A stretch of DNA of 64,000 nt, taken from assembly GCA_965198725.1 (NCBI GenBank), contig CBDAPX010000001.1:2604001-2668000 (forward strand). The letters are read 5' to 3'. The stretch's first letter is position 1. The number at the start of each line of letters is the position of its first letter. The translations under genes and the position numbers were made by a program. The notes under the pieces were generated by a model. The model was not told the origin of the DNA. It saw only the letters and a program-made list of their open reading frames with translations, and searched no databases. Origin of the DNA: CBDAPX01 sp965198725. GTDB lineage: Bacteria > Pseudomonadota > Alphaproteobacteria > Rhodobacterales > Rhodobacteraceae. Shown here piece after piece: positions 25,528 through 34,017 of this stretch.

Positions 25528-26391
25528 TTAGTGCATGATCGACCTTTGGTCCATCTGGACGACGGTTTCGGGAGCCGGTGGGCGGTAGCCTAGAGCACTG
25601 TGTGGTCGTTTCGTGTTGTAGTGCTTTCTCCATTGTTCGATCAGGATTTGTGCTTCGCGCAGGCTATAGAAGATTTCGCCGTTCAAGAACTCATCGCGGA
25701 AACGGGCGTTGAAGCTTTCGCAGTACCCATTCTCCCAAGGGCTGCCTGGTTCGATGTAAGCCGCCCTTGCGCCGACAGCCTTGATCCAGTCCTGCACGGT
25801 TTGCGCAACGAACTCAGGGCCATTGTCGGAACGGATGAACGACGGGATGCCGCGCAGAATGAACAGGTCGCTCAGCACATCGATCACATTGCCTGAGTTG
25901 AGCTTGCGATCCACGCGTATGGCCAAGCATTCCCGACTGTACTCGTCGATGATGTTGAGTGTGCGGAAAGCTTTACCATCGTCGGTGCGGCAGTGGACAA
26001 AGTCGTAAGACCAGACATGATCGCGGCGCTCTGGCCGAAGCCTGACACATGATCCATCATTCAGCCAAAGCCGCCCTTTCTTCGGTTGTTTCATTGGCAC
26101 TTTCAGCCCCTCTCGTCGCCAAAGTCTTTCGACACGCTTGTCATTCACATGCCAGCCAGCGTCTCTCAGTAGTGCCGCGATCCTACGATAGCCGTAGCGG
26201 CCATACTGCCGGGTCAGTTCGATCATATCAGCCACTAAACGTTCTTCATCCGGGCGACCCGCAGGTACTTTGCGCTGTGTGGATCGATGTTGTCTTAGAA
26301 CCCGGCATGCCCGACGCTCCGAGATGTTCAGCTCAGCACGAACGCGATCAATACAGGCACGACGACGAGCGGGGCTCAGAAGTTTCCCTTT
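25528..26391 (-). CDS. IS B transposase orfB (DDE integrase domain)
   Basis: The catalytic part of the IS3 transposase is read in the -1 frame relative to orfA. It joins at the slippery site and is open from 26391, with LLSPARRRACIDRV as the first orfB-specific residues. An internal ATG lies at 26235. Motifs are an HTH_21 region (YGRYGYRRIAALLRDAG), VWSYDFVHCRTDDGK with the first D, IRSDNGPEF with the second D, and WENGYCESFNARFRDE with the E. The C terminus RPHSALGYRPPAPE is typical. The protein is expected as an OrfAB fusion. Confidence 0.88.
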   Translation of the reverse strand, partial: KGKLLSPARRRACIDRVRAELNISERRACRVLRQHRSTQRKVPAGRPDEERLVADMIELTRQYGRYGYRRIAALLRDAGWHVNDKRVERLWRREGLKVPMKQPKKGRLWLNDGSCVRLRPERRDHVWSYDFVHCRTDDGKAFRTLNIIDEYSRECLAIRVDRKLNSGNVIDVLSDLFILRGIPSFIRSDNGPEFVAQTVQDWIKAVGARAAYIEPGSPWENGYCESFNARFRDEFLNGEIFYSLREAQILIEQWRKHYNTKRPHSALGYRPPAPETVVQMDQRSIMH

Positions 26392-26654
26392 GCCGCCTCC
26401 GCCAAGATCAGCTTGTCCAGCGTCAGATCAGAAACGGCTTTGCGCAATCGCTCGTTCTCTTTTTGCAGACGCTTCAGTTCCTTCAATTGATCCGTGCCCA
26501 TTCCGCCGTATTTTTTCTTCCACCGGTAGTAGGTCTGTTCAGTCACACCGATCTGACGGATCGCATCCAGACGCGGCATCCCTTGCCCCGTCAGAACCTC
26601 AACCTGCCGTAACTTCGTGACAATCTCTTCTGGCTTTGGTCGCTTGTTGGCCAT
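26376..26654 (-). CDS. IS B transposase orfA (helix-turn-helix)
   Basis: The 92-residue protein has an HTH (RQIGVTEQTYYRWKKKYGGM) followed by a leucine-zipper-type helix (LKELKRLQKENERLRKAV) and the conserved TLDKLILAEAAKG end. It recognises the IS ends and regulates transposition. Its stop lies ten bases after the slippery sequence, so a -1 shift gives the OrfAB transposase. Confidence 0.88.
   Translation of the reverse strand: MANKRPKPEEIVTKLRQVEVLTGQGMPRLDAIRQIGVTEQTYYRWKKKYGGMGTDQLKELKRLQKENERLRKAVSDLTLDKLILAEAAKGNF
26382..26391 (-). other. Programmed -1 frameshift site of IS B
   Basis: On the minus strand AAAGGGAAAC contains two overlapping X-XXY-YYZ heptamers in the orfA frame, A-AAG-GGA and G-GGA-AAC. 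It lies just before the orfA stop. Confidence 0.65.
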
Positions 26655-26685
26655 GTGTTTCCTCCGTTTTCCTAAACATAGCGGA

Positions 26686-26710
26686 GGACCACTTCAGTGG
26701 GGGAAGACCA
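26686..26710 (-). repeat. Terminal inverted repeat of IS B, orfA side
   Basis: On the minus strand it starts TGGTCTTCCCCCACTGAAG. Confidence 0.65.
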
Positions 26711-26714
26711 GTCG
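26711..26714. repeat. Target-site duplication of IS B, copy 2
   Basis: GTCG, matching 25488-25491. Confidence 0.7.
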
Positions 26715-26825
26715 GCGTCACCCAAGGCCGCAATTTGATAATCCGAGGTCTTGTTCACGTCGACAGCATGATCTTTGCCAAGACCGAATTGGTTTAAAAG
26801 CCAACTTAACATGACGGACGAACGG

Positions 26826-28385
26826 TCACTCCCACTCAATCGTGCCCGGAGGTTTGGACGTTATATCATAGGACACGCGGTTGATGCCTTTGACCTCATT
26901 GATGATCCGCGTCGCCGTCTCACCCAGAAACGCATGGCTGAACGGGTAATAATCGGCGGTCATCCCATCTACGGATGTCACAGCGCGCAGGGCGCAAGCA
27001 TAGTCATAGGTACGCCCGTCACCCATCACACCGACGGTTCGCACCGGCAGGATGGCGACAAAGGCTTGCCAAATGTCATCATAGAGCCCGTGTTTGCGGA
27101 TCTGGTCGATGTAAACCGCATCCGCCTCGCGCAGGATATCCAGCTTTTCGCGGGTGATTTCTCCGGGGCAACGAATTGCCAAACCGGGTCCGGGGAAAGG
27201 GTGGCGGCCAATGAAGCTGTCCGGCAGGCCCAACTCGCGGCCCAGCGCGCGGACCTCGTCCTTGAAAAGCTCGCGCAGCGGTTCGACCAGTTTCAGGCCC
27301 ATCTTTTCTGGTAAGCCGCCGACATTGTGGTGGGATTTGATTGTCACCGAAGGCCCACCAGAAAACGATACGGATTCGATCACATCCGGGTACAGCGTGC
27401 CCTGGGCCAGAAACTCTGCCCCGTCGATCGTATCGGCGTGTTTCTGGAACACGTCGATGAACAGCTTACCAATGGTTTTACGCTTGGTTTCGGGATCGGA
27501 CTGACCGTCCAGCTCGCCCAAAAACAGCTCGCTTTCATCCGCGTGGATCAGCTGGATGTTGTAATTGTCCCGGAACATCGAGACGACCTCATCCGCTTCG
27601 TTCTTGCGCAATAGACCGTGGTCAACAAAGACGCAGGTTAGCTGATCACCGATCGCCTCATGGATCAGGATGGCCGTGACCGAGCTGTCGACGCCTCCCG
27701 AAAGGCCGCAAATCACCTTTTTGTCGCCAACCTGCTCACGGATCTGGCGGATTGCGTCTTCGCGATAGGCGCCCATGGTCCAGTCCCCGCTGAACCCGGC
27801 GATGCGGACAAAGTTCTCGTAAAGCTTTGCGCCCTTGGGTGTATGGTGCACCTCGGGATGGAATTGGACCGCATAAAGATGCCGGTCCCGGTCCGCGGTA
27901 ATGGCAAAGGGGGCATTGGGCGAGGTCCCAAAGACCTCAAAGCCCGGCGCAATTTCCGACACGTGATCGCCATGGCTCATCCAGACCTGTTCGTCGCCGG
28001 TTTCGAACCAACCATCCAACAAGTCCAGCTTTGCACCCGGTGTCACATAGGCCCGCCCAAATTCGGCGGTGCCATGGCCACTTTCCACCTTACCGCCCAG
28101 CTGATGCATCATGACCTGCTGGCCATAACAGATGCCGAGGATGGGCAGACCCATGTCAAAAATGCCCTGCGGGGCGCGCGGGCTGCCCTCACGCGTGACA
28201 GAGTCCGGGCCACCTGAAAAGATGATCGCGCGCGGCGCCATCTGCTCTACAAACTCGGTGGTCACATTCTGATAAGGATGGATTTCGCAGTAGACGTTCA
28301 GTTCACGCAATCTGCGGGCAATCAACTGGGTGACTTGGCTACCGAAATCGATGATGAGAAGGCGGTCATGGGTCGATGTGCTCAT
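26826..28385 (-). CDS. guaA: GMP synthase (glutamine-hydrolysing)
   Basis: GuaA converts XMP to GMP using ATP and glutamine-derived ammonia. The 519-residue protein has the class I amidotransferase domain (nucleophile in GICYGQQVM, histidine in VQFHPEVHH), then the ATP pyrophosphatase loop GLSGGVDSSVT, and the C-terminal dimerisation domain ending KPPGTIEWE. It is complete and normal in length. Its stop lies 13 bases before the start of the broken FkbM gene, which may have been transcribed with it. Confidence 0.97.
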   Translation of the reverse strand: MSTSTHDRLLIIDFGSQVTQLIARRLRELNVYCEIHPYQNVTTEFVEQMAPRAIIFSGGPDSVTREGSPRAPQGIFDMGLPILGICYGQQVMMHQLGGKVESGHGTAEFGRAYVTPGAKLDLLDGWFETGDEQVWMSHGDHVSEIAPGFEVFGTSPNAPFAITADRDRHLYAVQFHPEVHHTPKGAKLYENFVRIAGFSGDWTMGAYREDAIRQIREQVGDKKVICGLSGGVDSSVTAILIHEAIGDQLTCVFVDHGLLRKNEADEVVSMFRDNYNIQLIHADESELFLGELDGQSDPETKRKTIGKLFIDVFQKHADTIDGAEFLAQGTLYPDVIESVSFSGGPSVTIKSHHNVGGLPEKMGLKLVEPLRELFKDEVRALGRELGLPDSFIGRHPFPGPGLAIRCPGEITREKLDILREADAVYIDQIRKHGLYDDIWQAFVAILPVRTVGVMGDGRTYDYACALRAVTSVDGMTADYYPFSHAFLGETATRIINEVKGINRVSYDITSKPPGTIEWE

Positions 28386-28465
28386 AGCCCGCTCCTATGT
28401 TGCGTCCGGGACGAGTGCAAGACATTTTGAGTTACACGGTCCAATCTAGGCTTAAGGTGCTCGAC

Positions 28466-28894
28466 ATGGTGGATATACAACCGGCAGATCAACACGATGT
28501 GCCCGCCATTCGTGACCTGATTGCGTTGGCCTATGCCGCAGATCGCGCGGCGTTTCCGGATATTCCGGATGTGACGGCCGGGATTGCCGAAGATATCGCG
28601 GAAAACCAAGTGCTGGTGATCGACGCGGAGGGTCGCTTGCACGCGGTGTTGATCGTGGCGGTTCACGATACAGTGATGATCAAAAACATCGCCGTGGCGG
28701 AAGAGGCACGAGGAAGGGGCCTTGCCGCCATTTTGATGCAGCGCGCAGAAGAGATGGCCAGAACCGCCGGACTGGACCGATTGACGTTGCGCACGCATGC
28801 CGGGCTGGAACGGACGCGCGCCATCTATCGGCACTTGGGATGGGTCGAAACAGGTGTTTCCGGCGCTGTGGTCTCGATGGAAAAGACGCTCTGA
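28466..28894 (+). CDS. GNAT family N-acetyltransferase
   Basis: The acetyl-CoA-binding motif A is visible as IAVAEEARGRGLAAILMQRAEE, followed by LRTHAGLERTRAIYRHLGW (motif B region). From the ATG at 28466 the protein has 142 residues. The frame also opens at 28397, where no similarity is seen; AAGG lies nine bases before 28466. The substrate is unknown. It is divergent from guaA. Confidence 0.85.
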   Translation: MVDIQPADQHDVPAIRDLIALAYAADRAAFPDIPDVTAGIAEDIAENQVLVIDAEGRLHAVLIVAVHDTVMIKNIAVAEEARGRGLAAILMQRAEEMARTAGLDRLTLRTHAGLERTRAIYRHLGWVETGVSGAVVSMEKTL

Positions 28895-29018
28895 GCGACC
28901 AGCCCGGCACCGCCAATGTCGTTTTTGCCTCTGACGCGCCGCTATTCTTTGGCGGTTGGGGCGGGTGTTCGGGTATCACCTGCGACACCAATCACCTTCA
29001 GGTTCTCGGGGAAAAATC

Positions 29019-30563
29019 ATGGCAGAAGCGACAGCACGACGCAGAATACGTGGCGGTGGCGGCGCGGCCCGACGGGCAGAGCGAACCGCAGTTCATATTG
29101 AAACGGCCAAGTATATCGAGCGGAATATCCCCAATTTCGAGATCCTGACCGCCGAGGCGTTGGAGATCATCGAAGAGAACGCAGAGAAGGTTCTGGAAGA
29201 GATCGGCGTTAATTTCGTGAACAACCCCGGCGCGCTGGATCGCTGGCGCGACGCGGGTGCGGATATTGATGGCGAGCGGGTGAGAATCCCCCGTGGTCTG
29301 GCCCGCAAGCTGTGCGCAACGGCGCCTTCGTCCTATACCCAGCACGCCCGCAACCCGGAAAAGTCGGTGGTCATCGGTGGCAACACGTTGGTCTGCGCCC
29401 CGGTTTATGGCCCGCCCTTTGTCCGCGACGCGGAGGGCGGTCGGCGCTATGCCACGATGGATGATTTCCGGAAATTCGTGAAGTTGGGGTACATGTCCAA
29501 ATGGCTGCACCACTCGGGCGGCACTGTGTGTGAGCCAACGGATGTGCCCGTGAACAAGCGGCATCTGGACATGCTGATGGCGCATATGACGCTGTCGGAC
29601 AAACCGTTCATGGGCTCTGTGACCGAACCGGTTCGCGCGCAAGACAGCGTCGAAATGTGCGAGATTCTGTTCGGCAAAGAGTTCGTGCGGGACAACACAG
29701 TCATGACGTCGCTGATCAACATTAACTCGCCCATGACATTTGACGATGTGATGATGGGCGCGCTTGAAGTCTATGCGCAGCACAACCAGGCTTGCATCGT
29801 GTCGCCCTTCATTGTGGGCGGGGCCATGGCGCCGGTATCCGTGGCGGGCACATTGACGCAGGTTCTGGCCGAAGTGCTGGCAGGCATTGCCTACAGCCAA
29901 CTGGTGAAACCGGGTGCGCCGGTCATTTTCGGTGCCTTCGTGACATCCATCGACATGAACTCTGGCGCGCCGACATTCGGTACGCCCGAAGCCTCACAGA
30001 TCCTTTACGGTGCCGGACAACTGGCGCGACGGCTAGGGTTGCCGTTCCGGTCCGGTGGCGGGCTGTGTGCCTCTAAACTCCCGGATGCGCAGGCGGCCTA
30101 TGAAACGGCGCATACGCATAATGCAGCCCTGTTGGGCGGCGTGAACTTCATGCTGCACGCCTGCGGATGGCTGGAAGGCGGGCTGGTGTCTTCATTTGAG
30201 AAGTTCGTGATGGATGCCGATCAGTTGGGCGTCCTTCACAAACTGGCTGAAGGGGTTGCCGTGGATACCAACGCGCAGGCGCTTGATGCCATTGCCGAGG
30301 TGGGGCCGGGAGGCCACTATCTGGGCTGTGCCCATACCCAAGCCAATTTCAAATCCGCCTTCTGGCGGTCGGGTGTGTTTGACTACAAACCCTTTGAAAC
30401 ATGGGAAGAAGAAGGCGCGCGCGACACCCAGGCGCTGGCCGCGGCCAAGGTGGAACACATGCTGGCGACCTATCAACAGCCGGCCCTTGATCCGGCCATT
30501 GCAGGTGCTTTGACTGAATATGTCGAGGCCAAGAAAGCGTCGATGCCCGACGCTTTCATGTAA
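29019..30563 (+). CDS. Trimethylamine methyltransferase (MttB) family protein, non-pyrrolysine type
   Basis: MttB-family proteins are TIM-barrel enzymes that move methyl groups from quaternary or tertiary amines to a corrinoid protein. The frame is continuous over 514 residues, with no in-frame amber codon, so this is a non-pyrrolysine member. Relatives without pyrrolysine include glycine betaine methyltransferases. Conserved stretches include SGGTVCEPTD, SPFIVGGAMAPVS and SGGGLCASKLPDA. The ATG at 29019 follows GGGGA; the frame opens 21 codons earlier. No corrinoid protein or reactivase gene is adjacent, so the partner and substrate remain open. Confidence 0.88.
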   Translation: MAEATARRRIRGGGGAARRAERTAVHIETAKYIERNIPNFEILTAEALEIIEENAEKVLEEIGVNFVNNPGALDRWRDAGADIDGERVRIPRGLARKLCATAPSSYTQHARNPEKSVVIGGNTLVCAPVYGPPFVRDAEGGRRYATMDDFRKFVKLGYMSKWLHHSGGTVCEPTDVPVNKRHLDMLMAHMTLSDKPFMGSVTEPVRAQDSVEMCEILFGKEFVRDNTVMTSLININSPMTFDDVMMGALEVYAQHNQACIVSPFIVGGAMAPVSVAGTLTQVLAEVLAGIAYSQLVKPGAPVIFGAFVTSIDMNSGAPTFGTPEASQILYGAGQLARRLGLPFRSGGGLCASKLPDAQAAYETAHTHNAALLGGVNFMLHACGWLEGGLVSSFEKFVMDADQLGVLHKLAEGVAVDTNAQALDAIAEVGPGGHYLGCAHTQANFKSAFWRSGVFDYKPFETWEEEGARDTQALAAAKVEHMLATYQQPALDPAIAGALTEYVEAKKASMPDAFM

Positions 30564-30602
30564 GGTCAGAAGTCTTTGGCGGACAGGATCGCGCGTTTGC
30601 CC

Positions 30603-30893
30603 CTATGGGGTGTGCGCGGTCCTCAACAGCCGGAATTCGCCCACCATCGCAATCAAAACATCCAAGTGTTTGGTGAGGCTATAGCTGGCGTCATCTGATT
30701 CCCGCTTTTCGTTGATGGCATGTTCCATCTCCATCAGGCGCATCAAGGCGGGTGCGCTGCGCGGCAGCTGGCCATAGCCCAAAACCCTGTTCAAATGCGC
30801 CGTGCGCCGATACTCATCAGCCCCCAGATGCGCGGCGCGAATGAGCAGGCGCGGGCGTCGCAGCCGTTGCATCATGGTTACCAAATCTTGCAT
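30603..30893 (-). CDS. DUF6477 family protein
   Basis: This 96-residue helical protein begins MQDLVTMMQRLRRPRLLIRAA and carries an acidic/hydrophobic C-terminal half. It matches the DUF6477 type recalled from Rhodobacteraceae. The ATG at 30893 follows AGGGAG; the frame opens 15 codons upstream. It is divergent from the DUF6456 gene, and a CtrA-like box lies between them. The function is unknown. Confidence 0.75.
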   Translation of the reverse strand: MQDLVTMMQRLRRPRLLIRAAHLGADEYRRTAHLNRVLGYGQLPRSAPALMRLMEMEHAINEKRESDDASYSLTKHLDVLIAMVGEFRLLRTAHTP

Positions 30894-31041
30894 GTCCGTC
30901 TCCCTTGGCTTTCTCGGTTTGGTCCCGAGTGGAGACAAGATGACACAACCTGAACGGGTGTTGCGTTGAACGGTGAAGTTCCGTTCGGAACATTTAAGAC
31001 TGTTTATAACTTAGAAAAAATCATCTACGGCGTGCCTCATC

Positions 31042-31057
31042 GTTAACCGCAAAGTAA
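31042..31057 (-). promoter_or_regulatory. CtrA-box-like element between DUF6477 and DUF6456 genes
   Basis: On the minus strand TTAC-TTTGCGG-TTAAC matches the CtrA consensus TTAA-N7-TTAAC in eight of nine positions. A GGTTAACC half-site lies nearby at 31078-31085. Confidence 0.45.
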
Positions 31058-31127
31058 TGGTCTCAACTTTAAGCTGTGGTTAACCAATGGGACATCTTGA
31101 GTATAACCGGGTCAGGATCATTGCCGT

Positions 31128-32267
31128 ATGGTCAAAGACAATGCGACATATCACAGGACGGAACAGCTGCCAGCATGGGTTCCGATCGCGGCGCGACGGT
31201 ATTTGGCGCATACCACAGCAGGGCAGAGTATTCGCGACCTTGCGCGGGGCGCAGATTGCCATGCGTCCACCGTTTTGCGCCAAATACGGCGGGTGGAAGC
31301 AAAGCGTGATGATCCTTTGGTCGACAAAGCACTCGAAGCTTTGGCCCTGATCCATCCTTCCGCTCGGGCGCTGTGGTCGGGCGACAATCAACACGGGATG
31401 CCAACCGGAAGGGAGTTTGCCTTGTCGGTAGCTAAAATTAACGCAAAATCTTCACCACCTGATGCCCAGACGCTGGCGCGCGAAGCGACGCGCGTGTTGC
31501 GGCGCATGTGTGAAACGGGGGCGGTTCTGGCCGTTGCCACCGAAATGGAAAAAGCGGTCGTGGTGCGCGACGCGGCCAATGGTCTTAGCACACGTACAGC
31601 CGTTGTGGATCGCGAGATTGCCGAGGCAATGGCGCTGAAGGAGTGGATCCATTGTGATGCGCCTGGGCGGATCAGCCGGTATCGCATCACCTCTGGGGGG
31701 CGGTCAGCCTTGAATGCGCTCTTGGCCGATGCCGAAAACAAACGGCGCAGCACGCGGGACAACGGATTTGAGGAAAGCCAGACCGCGTTTGATCACGAAG
31801 CAGGGGCGGAGCGTCGCGGATCCTCAACCCGGTTTGCCATCGCGGACAGCCCTTTGGCGGCGCTGGCCCGACGCCGGGACAAGGATGGCCAGCCGTTTTT
31901 AGCGGATGATCTTGTACGGGCAGGCGAACGATTGCGCGAGGATTTTGAGCTGTCGCAATTGGATGGTCACGCCAAACAGAACTGGGACGGGTTCCTGACC
32001 GCCGGCATATCGAAAAGCGTCGGTCCAACAGGTCCGTCAAATTCGGCCGATGCGGCGCGGGCCCGGGTAGAGGCGGCGCTGACCGATCTGGGCCCCGGCC
32101 TGTCGGATGTTGCGTTGCGCTGCTGTTGTCATTTGCAGGGGTTGGAAACGGCGGAAAAGAAACTCGGCTGGTCGGCGCGATCCGGCAAGATTGTCCTGCG
32201 GATCGCATTGCAACGGTTGAAACGCCATTACGCCTCTTTGTCCGATGCGGCCAATATGATCGGCTAG
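31128..32267 (+). CDS. DUF6456 domain protein with N-terminal helix-turn-helix
   Basis: The 379-residue protein has a helix-turn-helix-like segment near residues 32-50 (GQSIRDLARGADCHASTVLRQIRR). A poorly conserved middle follows. The C-terminal block from about residue 230 (SPLAALARRRD, LREDFELSQLDGHAKQNWDGF, LGWSARSGKIVLRIAL) is the DUF6456 domain of alphaproteobacteria. This suggests a DNA-binding regulator. The CtrA-like box upstream fits a cell-cycle or motility-linked regulon, which is inference. Confidence 0.8.
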   Translation: MVKDNATYHRTEQLPAWVPIAARRYLAHTTAGQSIRDLARGADCHASTVLRQIRRVEAKRDDPLVDKALEALALIHPSARALWSGDNQHGMPTGREFALSVAKINAKSSPPDAQTLAREATRVLRRMCETGAVLAVATEMEKAVVVRDAANGLSTRTAVVDREIAEAMALKEWIHCDAPGRISRYRITSGGRSALNALLADAENKRRSTRDNGFEESQTAFDHEAGAERRGSSTRFAIADSPLAALARRRDKDGQPFLADDLVRAGERLREDFELSQLDGHAKQNWDGFLTAGISKSVGPTGPSNSADAARARVEAALTDLGPGLSDVALRCCCHLQGLETAEKKLGWSARSGKIVLRIALQRLKRHYASLSDAANMIG

Positions 32268-32427
32268 CGATCGGTTTTTACTCATACTCCGCTGTCGCGG
32301 TTCGGGTTGCTAAACCCAGACCCTTTGTGCGGCGCGCATGACGGGCTTGCCCGGATGGGTCTTTCATTGTGCCCGTGTTCTGCGGTATCAACGGCCAAAG
32401 CCATTGTTCTTGAAGGACACCCAGACC

Positions 32428-33381
32428 TTGCGTGATCTCAAAATCCCAGAACAGCGCCATCCTGAAAAGGCCCGCAGACCGGACAACCCACAGCCCAAGA
32501 AACCCAGTTGGATCCGGGTGAAGGCACCGGGCGGCAAAGGCTTTGCCGAAACACATAAAATCATGCGTGAAAACCGGTTGGTGACGGTCTGTGAAGAGGC
32601 CGGATGCCCCAATGTAGGCGAATGCTGGAGCCAGGGCCACGCTACCATGATGATCATGGGCGAGGTTTGTACCCGCGCCTGTACTTTCTGCAACATCGCG
32701 ACGGGCAAACCGCCCGAGGCGTTGGATGCCTTTGAACCGGGCCGGGTGGCGCATGCGGTCGAAAAGCTGGGGTTGAACCACGTTGTCATCACCTCTGTGG
32801 ACCGGGACGACATCGAAGATGGCGGGGCCGAACATTTTGCCCAGACCATCCGCGCGGTTCGCCATCGGTCGCCCCAAACCACAATCGAAATCCTCACACC
32901 GGATTTCATCAAATGCGACCCATCCGTTCTGGAATTGGTGGTCGAGGCGCGCCCCGACGTCTTCAACCACAATCTGGAAACCGTTCCAGGCCTCTATCCA
33001 GAGGTGCGTCTGGGTGCCCGCTATTTCCATTCCCTGCGCTTGTTACAGCGGGTCAAAGAGCTGGACCCGTCAATGTTCACCAAATCCGGCATCATGGTCG
33101 GTTTGGGTGAAGACCGTCAGGCGGTTTTGCAGGTGATGGATGACATGCGCGCCGCAGACATCGATTTCCTGACCATTGGCCAATACCTGCAGCCGACGCC
33201 GAAACACCACGCCGTCGACCGGTTTGTTCACCCGGACGAATTCGCAGCCTATGAAAAGGCGGCGTTTGGCAAGGGGTTCCTGATGGTGTCTGCAACCCCG
33301 CTGACCCGTTCGTCCTATCACGCCGGCGACGATTTCGCCCGGTTGAGAGAGGCACGGCTGAAAAAGCTGGGCTCCGCGTAA
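32428..33381 (+). CDS. lipA: Lipoyl synthase
   Basis: LipA is a radical SAM enzyme that inserts two sulfur atoms into octanoyl groups to make lipoate for 2-oxoacid dehydrogenases and the glycine cleavage system. The auxiliary cluster cysteines are in CEEAGCPNVGEC and the radical SAM cluster in CTRACTFCN. The conserved end is RSSYHAGDDF. I choose the TTG at 32428 (RDLKIPEQRHPEKA follows), because homologues begin here and GAAGGA lies ten bases upstream. An in-frame ATG at 32338 would add 30 residues without similarity. Confidence 0.94.
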   Translation: MRDLKIPEQRHPEKARRPDNPQPKKPSWIRVKAPGGKGFAETHKIMRENRLVTVCEEAGCPNVGECWSQGHATMMIMGEVCTRACTFCNIATGKPPEALDAFEPGRVAHAVEKLGLNHVVITSVDRDDIEDGGAEHFAQTIRAVRHRSPQTTIEILTPDFIKCDPSVLELVVEARPDVFNHNLETVPGLYPEVRLGARYFHSLRLLQRVKELDPSMFTKSGIMVGLGEDRQAVLQVMDDMRAADIDFLTIGQYLQPTPKHHAVDRFVHPDEFAAYEKAAFGKGFLMVSATPLTRSSYHAGDDFARLREARLKKLGSA

Positions 33382-33402
33382 GCGTCGGCGCTGTTTCGCG
33401 GA

Positions 33403-33939
33403 TCAGTCTTCGAACCGGACCTTGCCAATAAAGGGCAGGTTGCGGTTGCGTTGCGCAAAATCGATCCCGTACCCCACGACAAATTCATCGGGGATTTCAA
33501 ACCCGGTCCAGTCCGCCTTGAAATCCACCTCTCGGCGGCTGGGTTTGTCCAGAAGCGCGATGGATTTCAGCCGCGCGGGCTGACGGCTGAGCAGCAGGTT
33601 GGTGACGTGGTTCAACGTGTGGCCAGTGTCCACGATATCTTCGACCACCAAAACATCGCGTGCTTCAATTGCGCCGCGTAAGTCTTTGAGAATGCGCACT
33701 TCGCGACTGCTTTCCATCGCGTCCCCGTAAGAGGATGCTTCCAGAAAATCAACCTCGATCGGTAGGTCCAATTCGCGGACCAAATCGGCGATGAACACGA
33801 ATGAGCCGCGCAAAAGGCCGACAACCACCAGCTTGTCGGTATCCCCGAATTCCCCGGTGATATCGCGGCACAACTCTTCGATCCGTGCAGCGATGGCCTT
33901 GGCCGAGATCATCTCATCAATGACATATGGACGCGACAT
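33403..33939 (-). CDS. hpt: Hypoxanthine phosphoribosyltransferase
   Basis: This purine salvage enzyme forms IMP or GMP from base and PRPP. The 178-residue protein has the PRPP loop VLVVEDIVDTGHTL, the LLRGSFVFIADL segment and the purine-site DFVVGYG-like EFVVGYGIDFA. The start at ATG 33939 follows GAGGATGGGG; the frame opens 30 codons upstream. It is convergent with lipA and divergent from the RatA-like gene. Confidence 0.95.
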   Translation of the reverse strand: MSRPYVIDEMISAKAIAARIEELCRDITGEFGDTDKLVVVGLLRGSFVFIADLVRELDLPIEVDFLEASSYGDAMESSREVRILKDLRGAIEARDVLVVEDIVDTGHTLNHVTNLLLSRQPARLKSIALLDKPSRREVDFKADWTGFEIPDEFVVGYGIDFAQRNRNLPFIGKVRFED

Positions 33940-34017
33940 GACCCCATCCTCTTGATATTTCGCGCCAACAATACGAAATCCCCCTGCATTGTCACGAAGA
34001 ACTGCCACACACCGCCT

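Larger units (their letters stand above)
25492..26710 (-). mobile_element. IS3-family insertion sequence B (IS407-like, apparently intact)
   Basis: The element is 1219 bp and flanked by the four-base duplication GTCG. Its ends are imperfect inverted repeats sharing CCCCAC, TGA and GTGGTCC blocks. It encodes orfA and orfB on the minus strand in overlapping frames, with a slippery site between them and no internal stops. Four-base duplications and this orfA type fit the IS407 group. Confidence 0.88.
23887..26812 (-). pseudogene. FkbM-type methyltransferase gene split by two insertion sequences
   Basis: Three host fragments remain. The first (26812-26711) encodes the 34-residue N terminus, MLSWLLNQFGLGK onward. 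The second (25487-25445) continues exactly in frame with KDNGFFVELGANDG, the SAM-binding motif I. The third (24126-23887) encodes the C-terminal 79 residues with EIDFLSLDVEGAEM, the motif typical of FkbM enzymes. About 100-120 residues between the second and third parts are missing, so the gene cannot be repaired by excision alone. FkbM enzymes are O-methyltransferases, often acting on sugars or natural products. The gene lies directly downstream of guaA. Confidence 0.85.
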
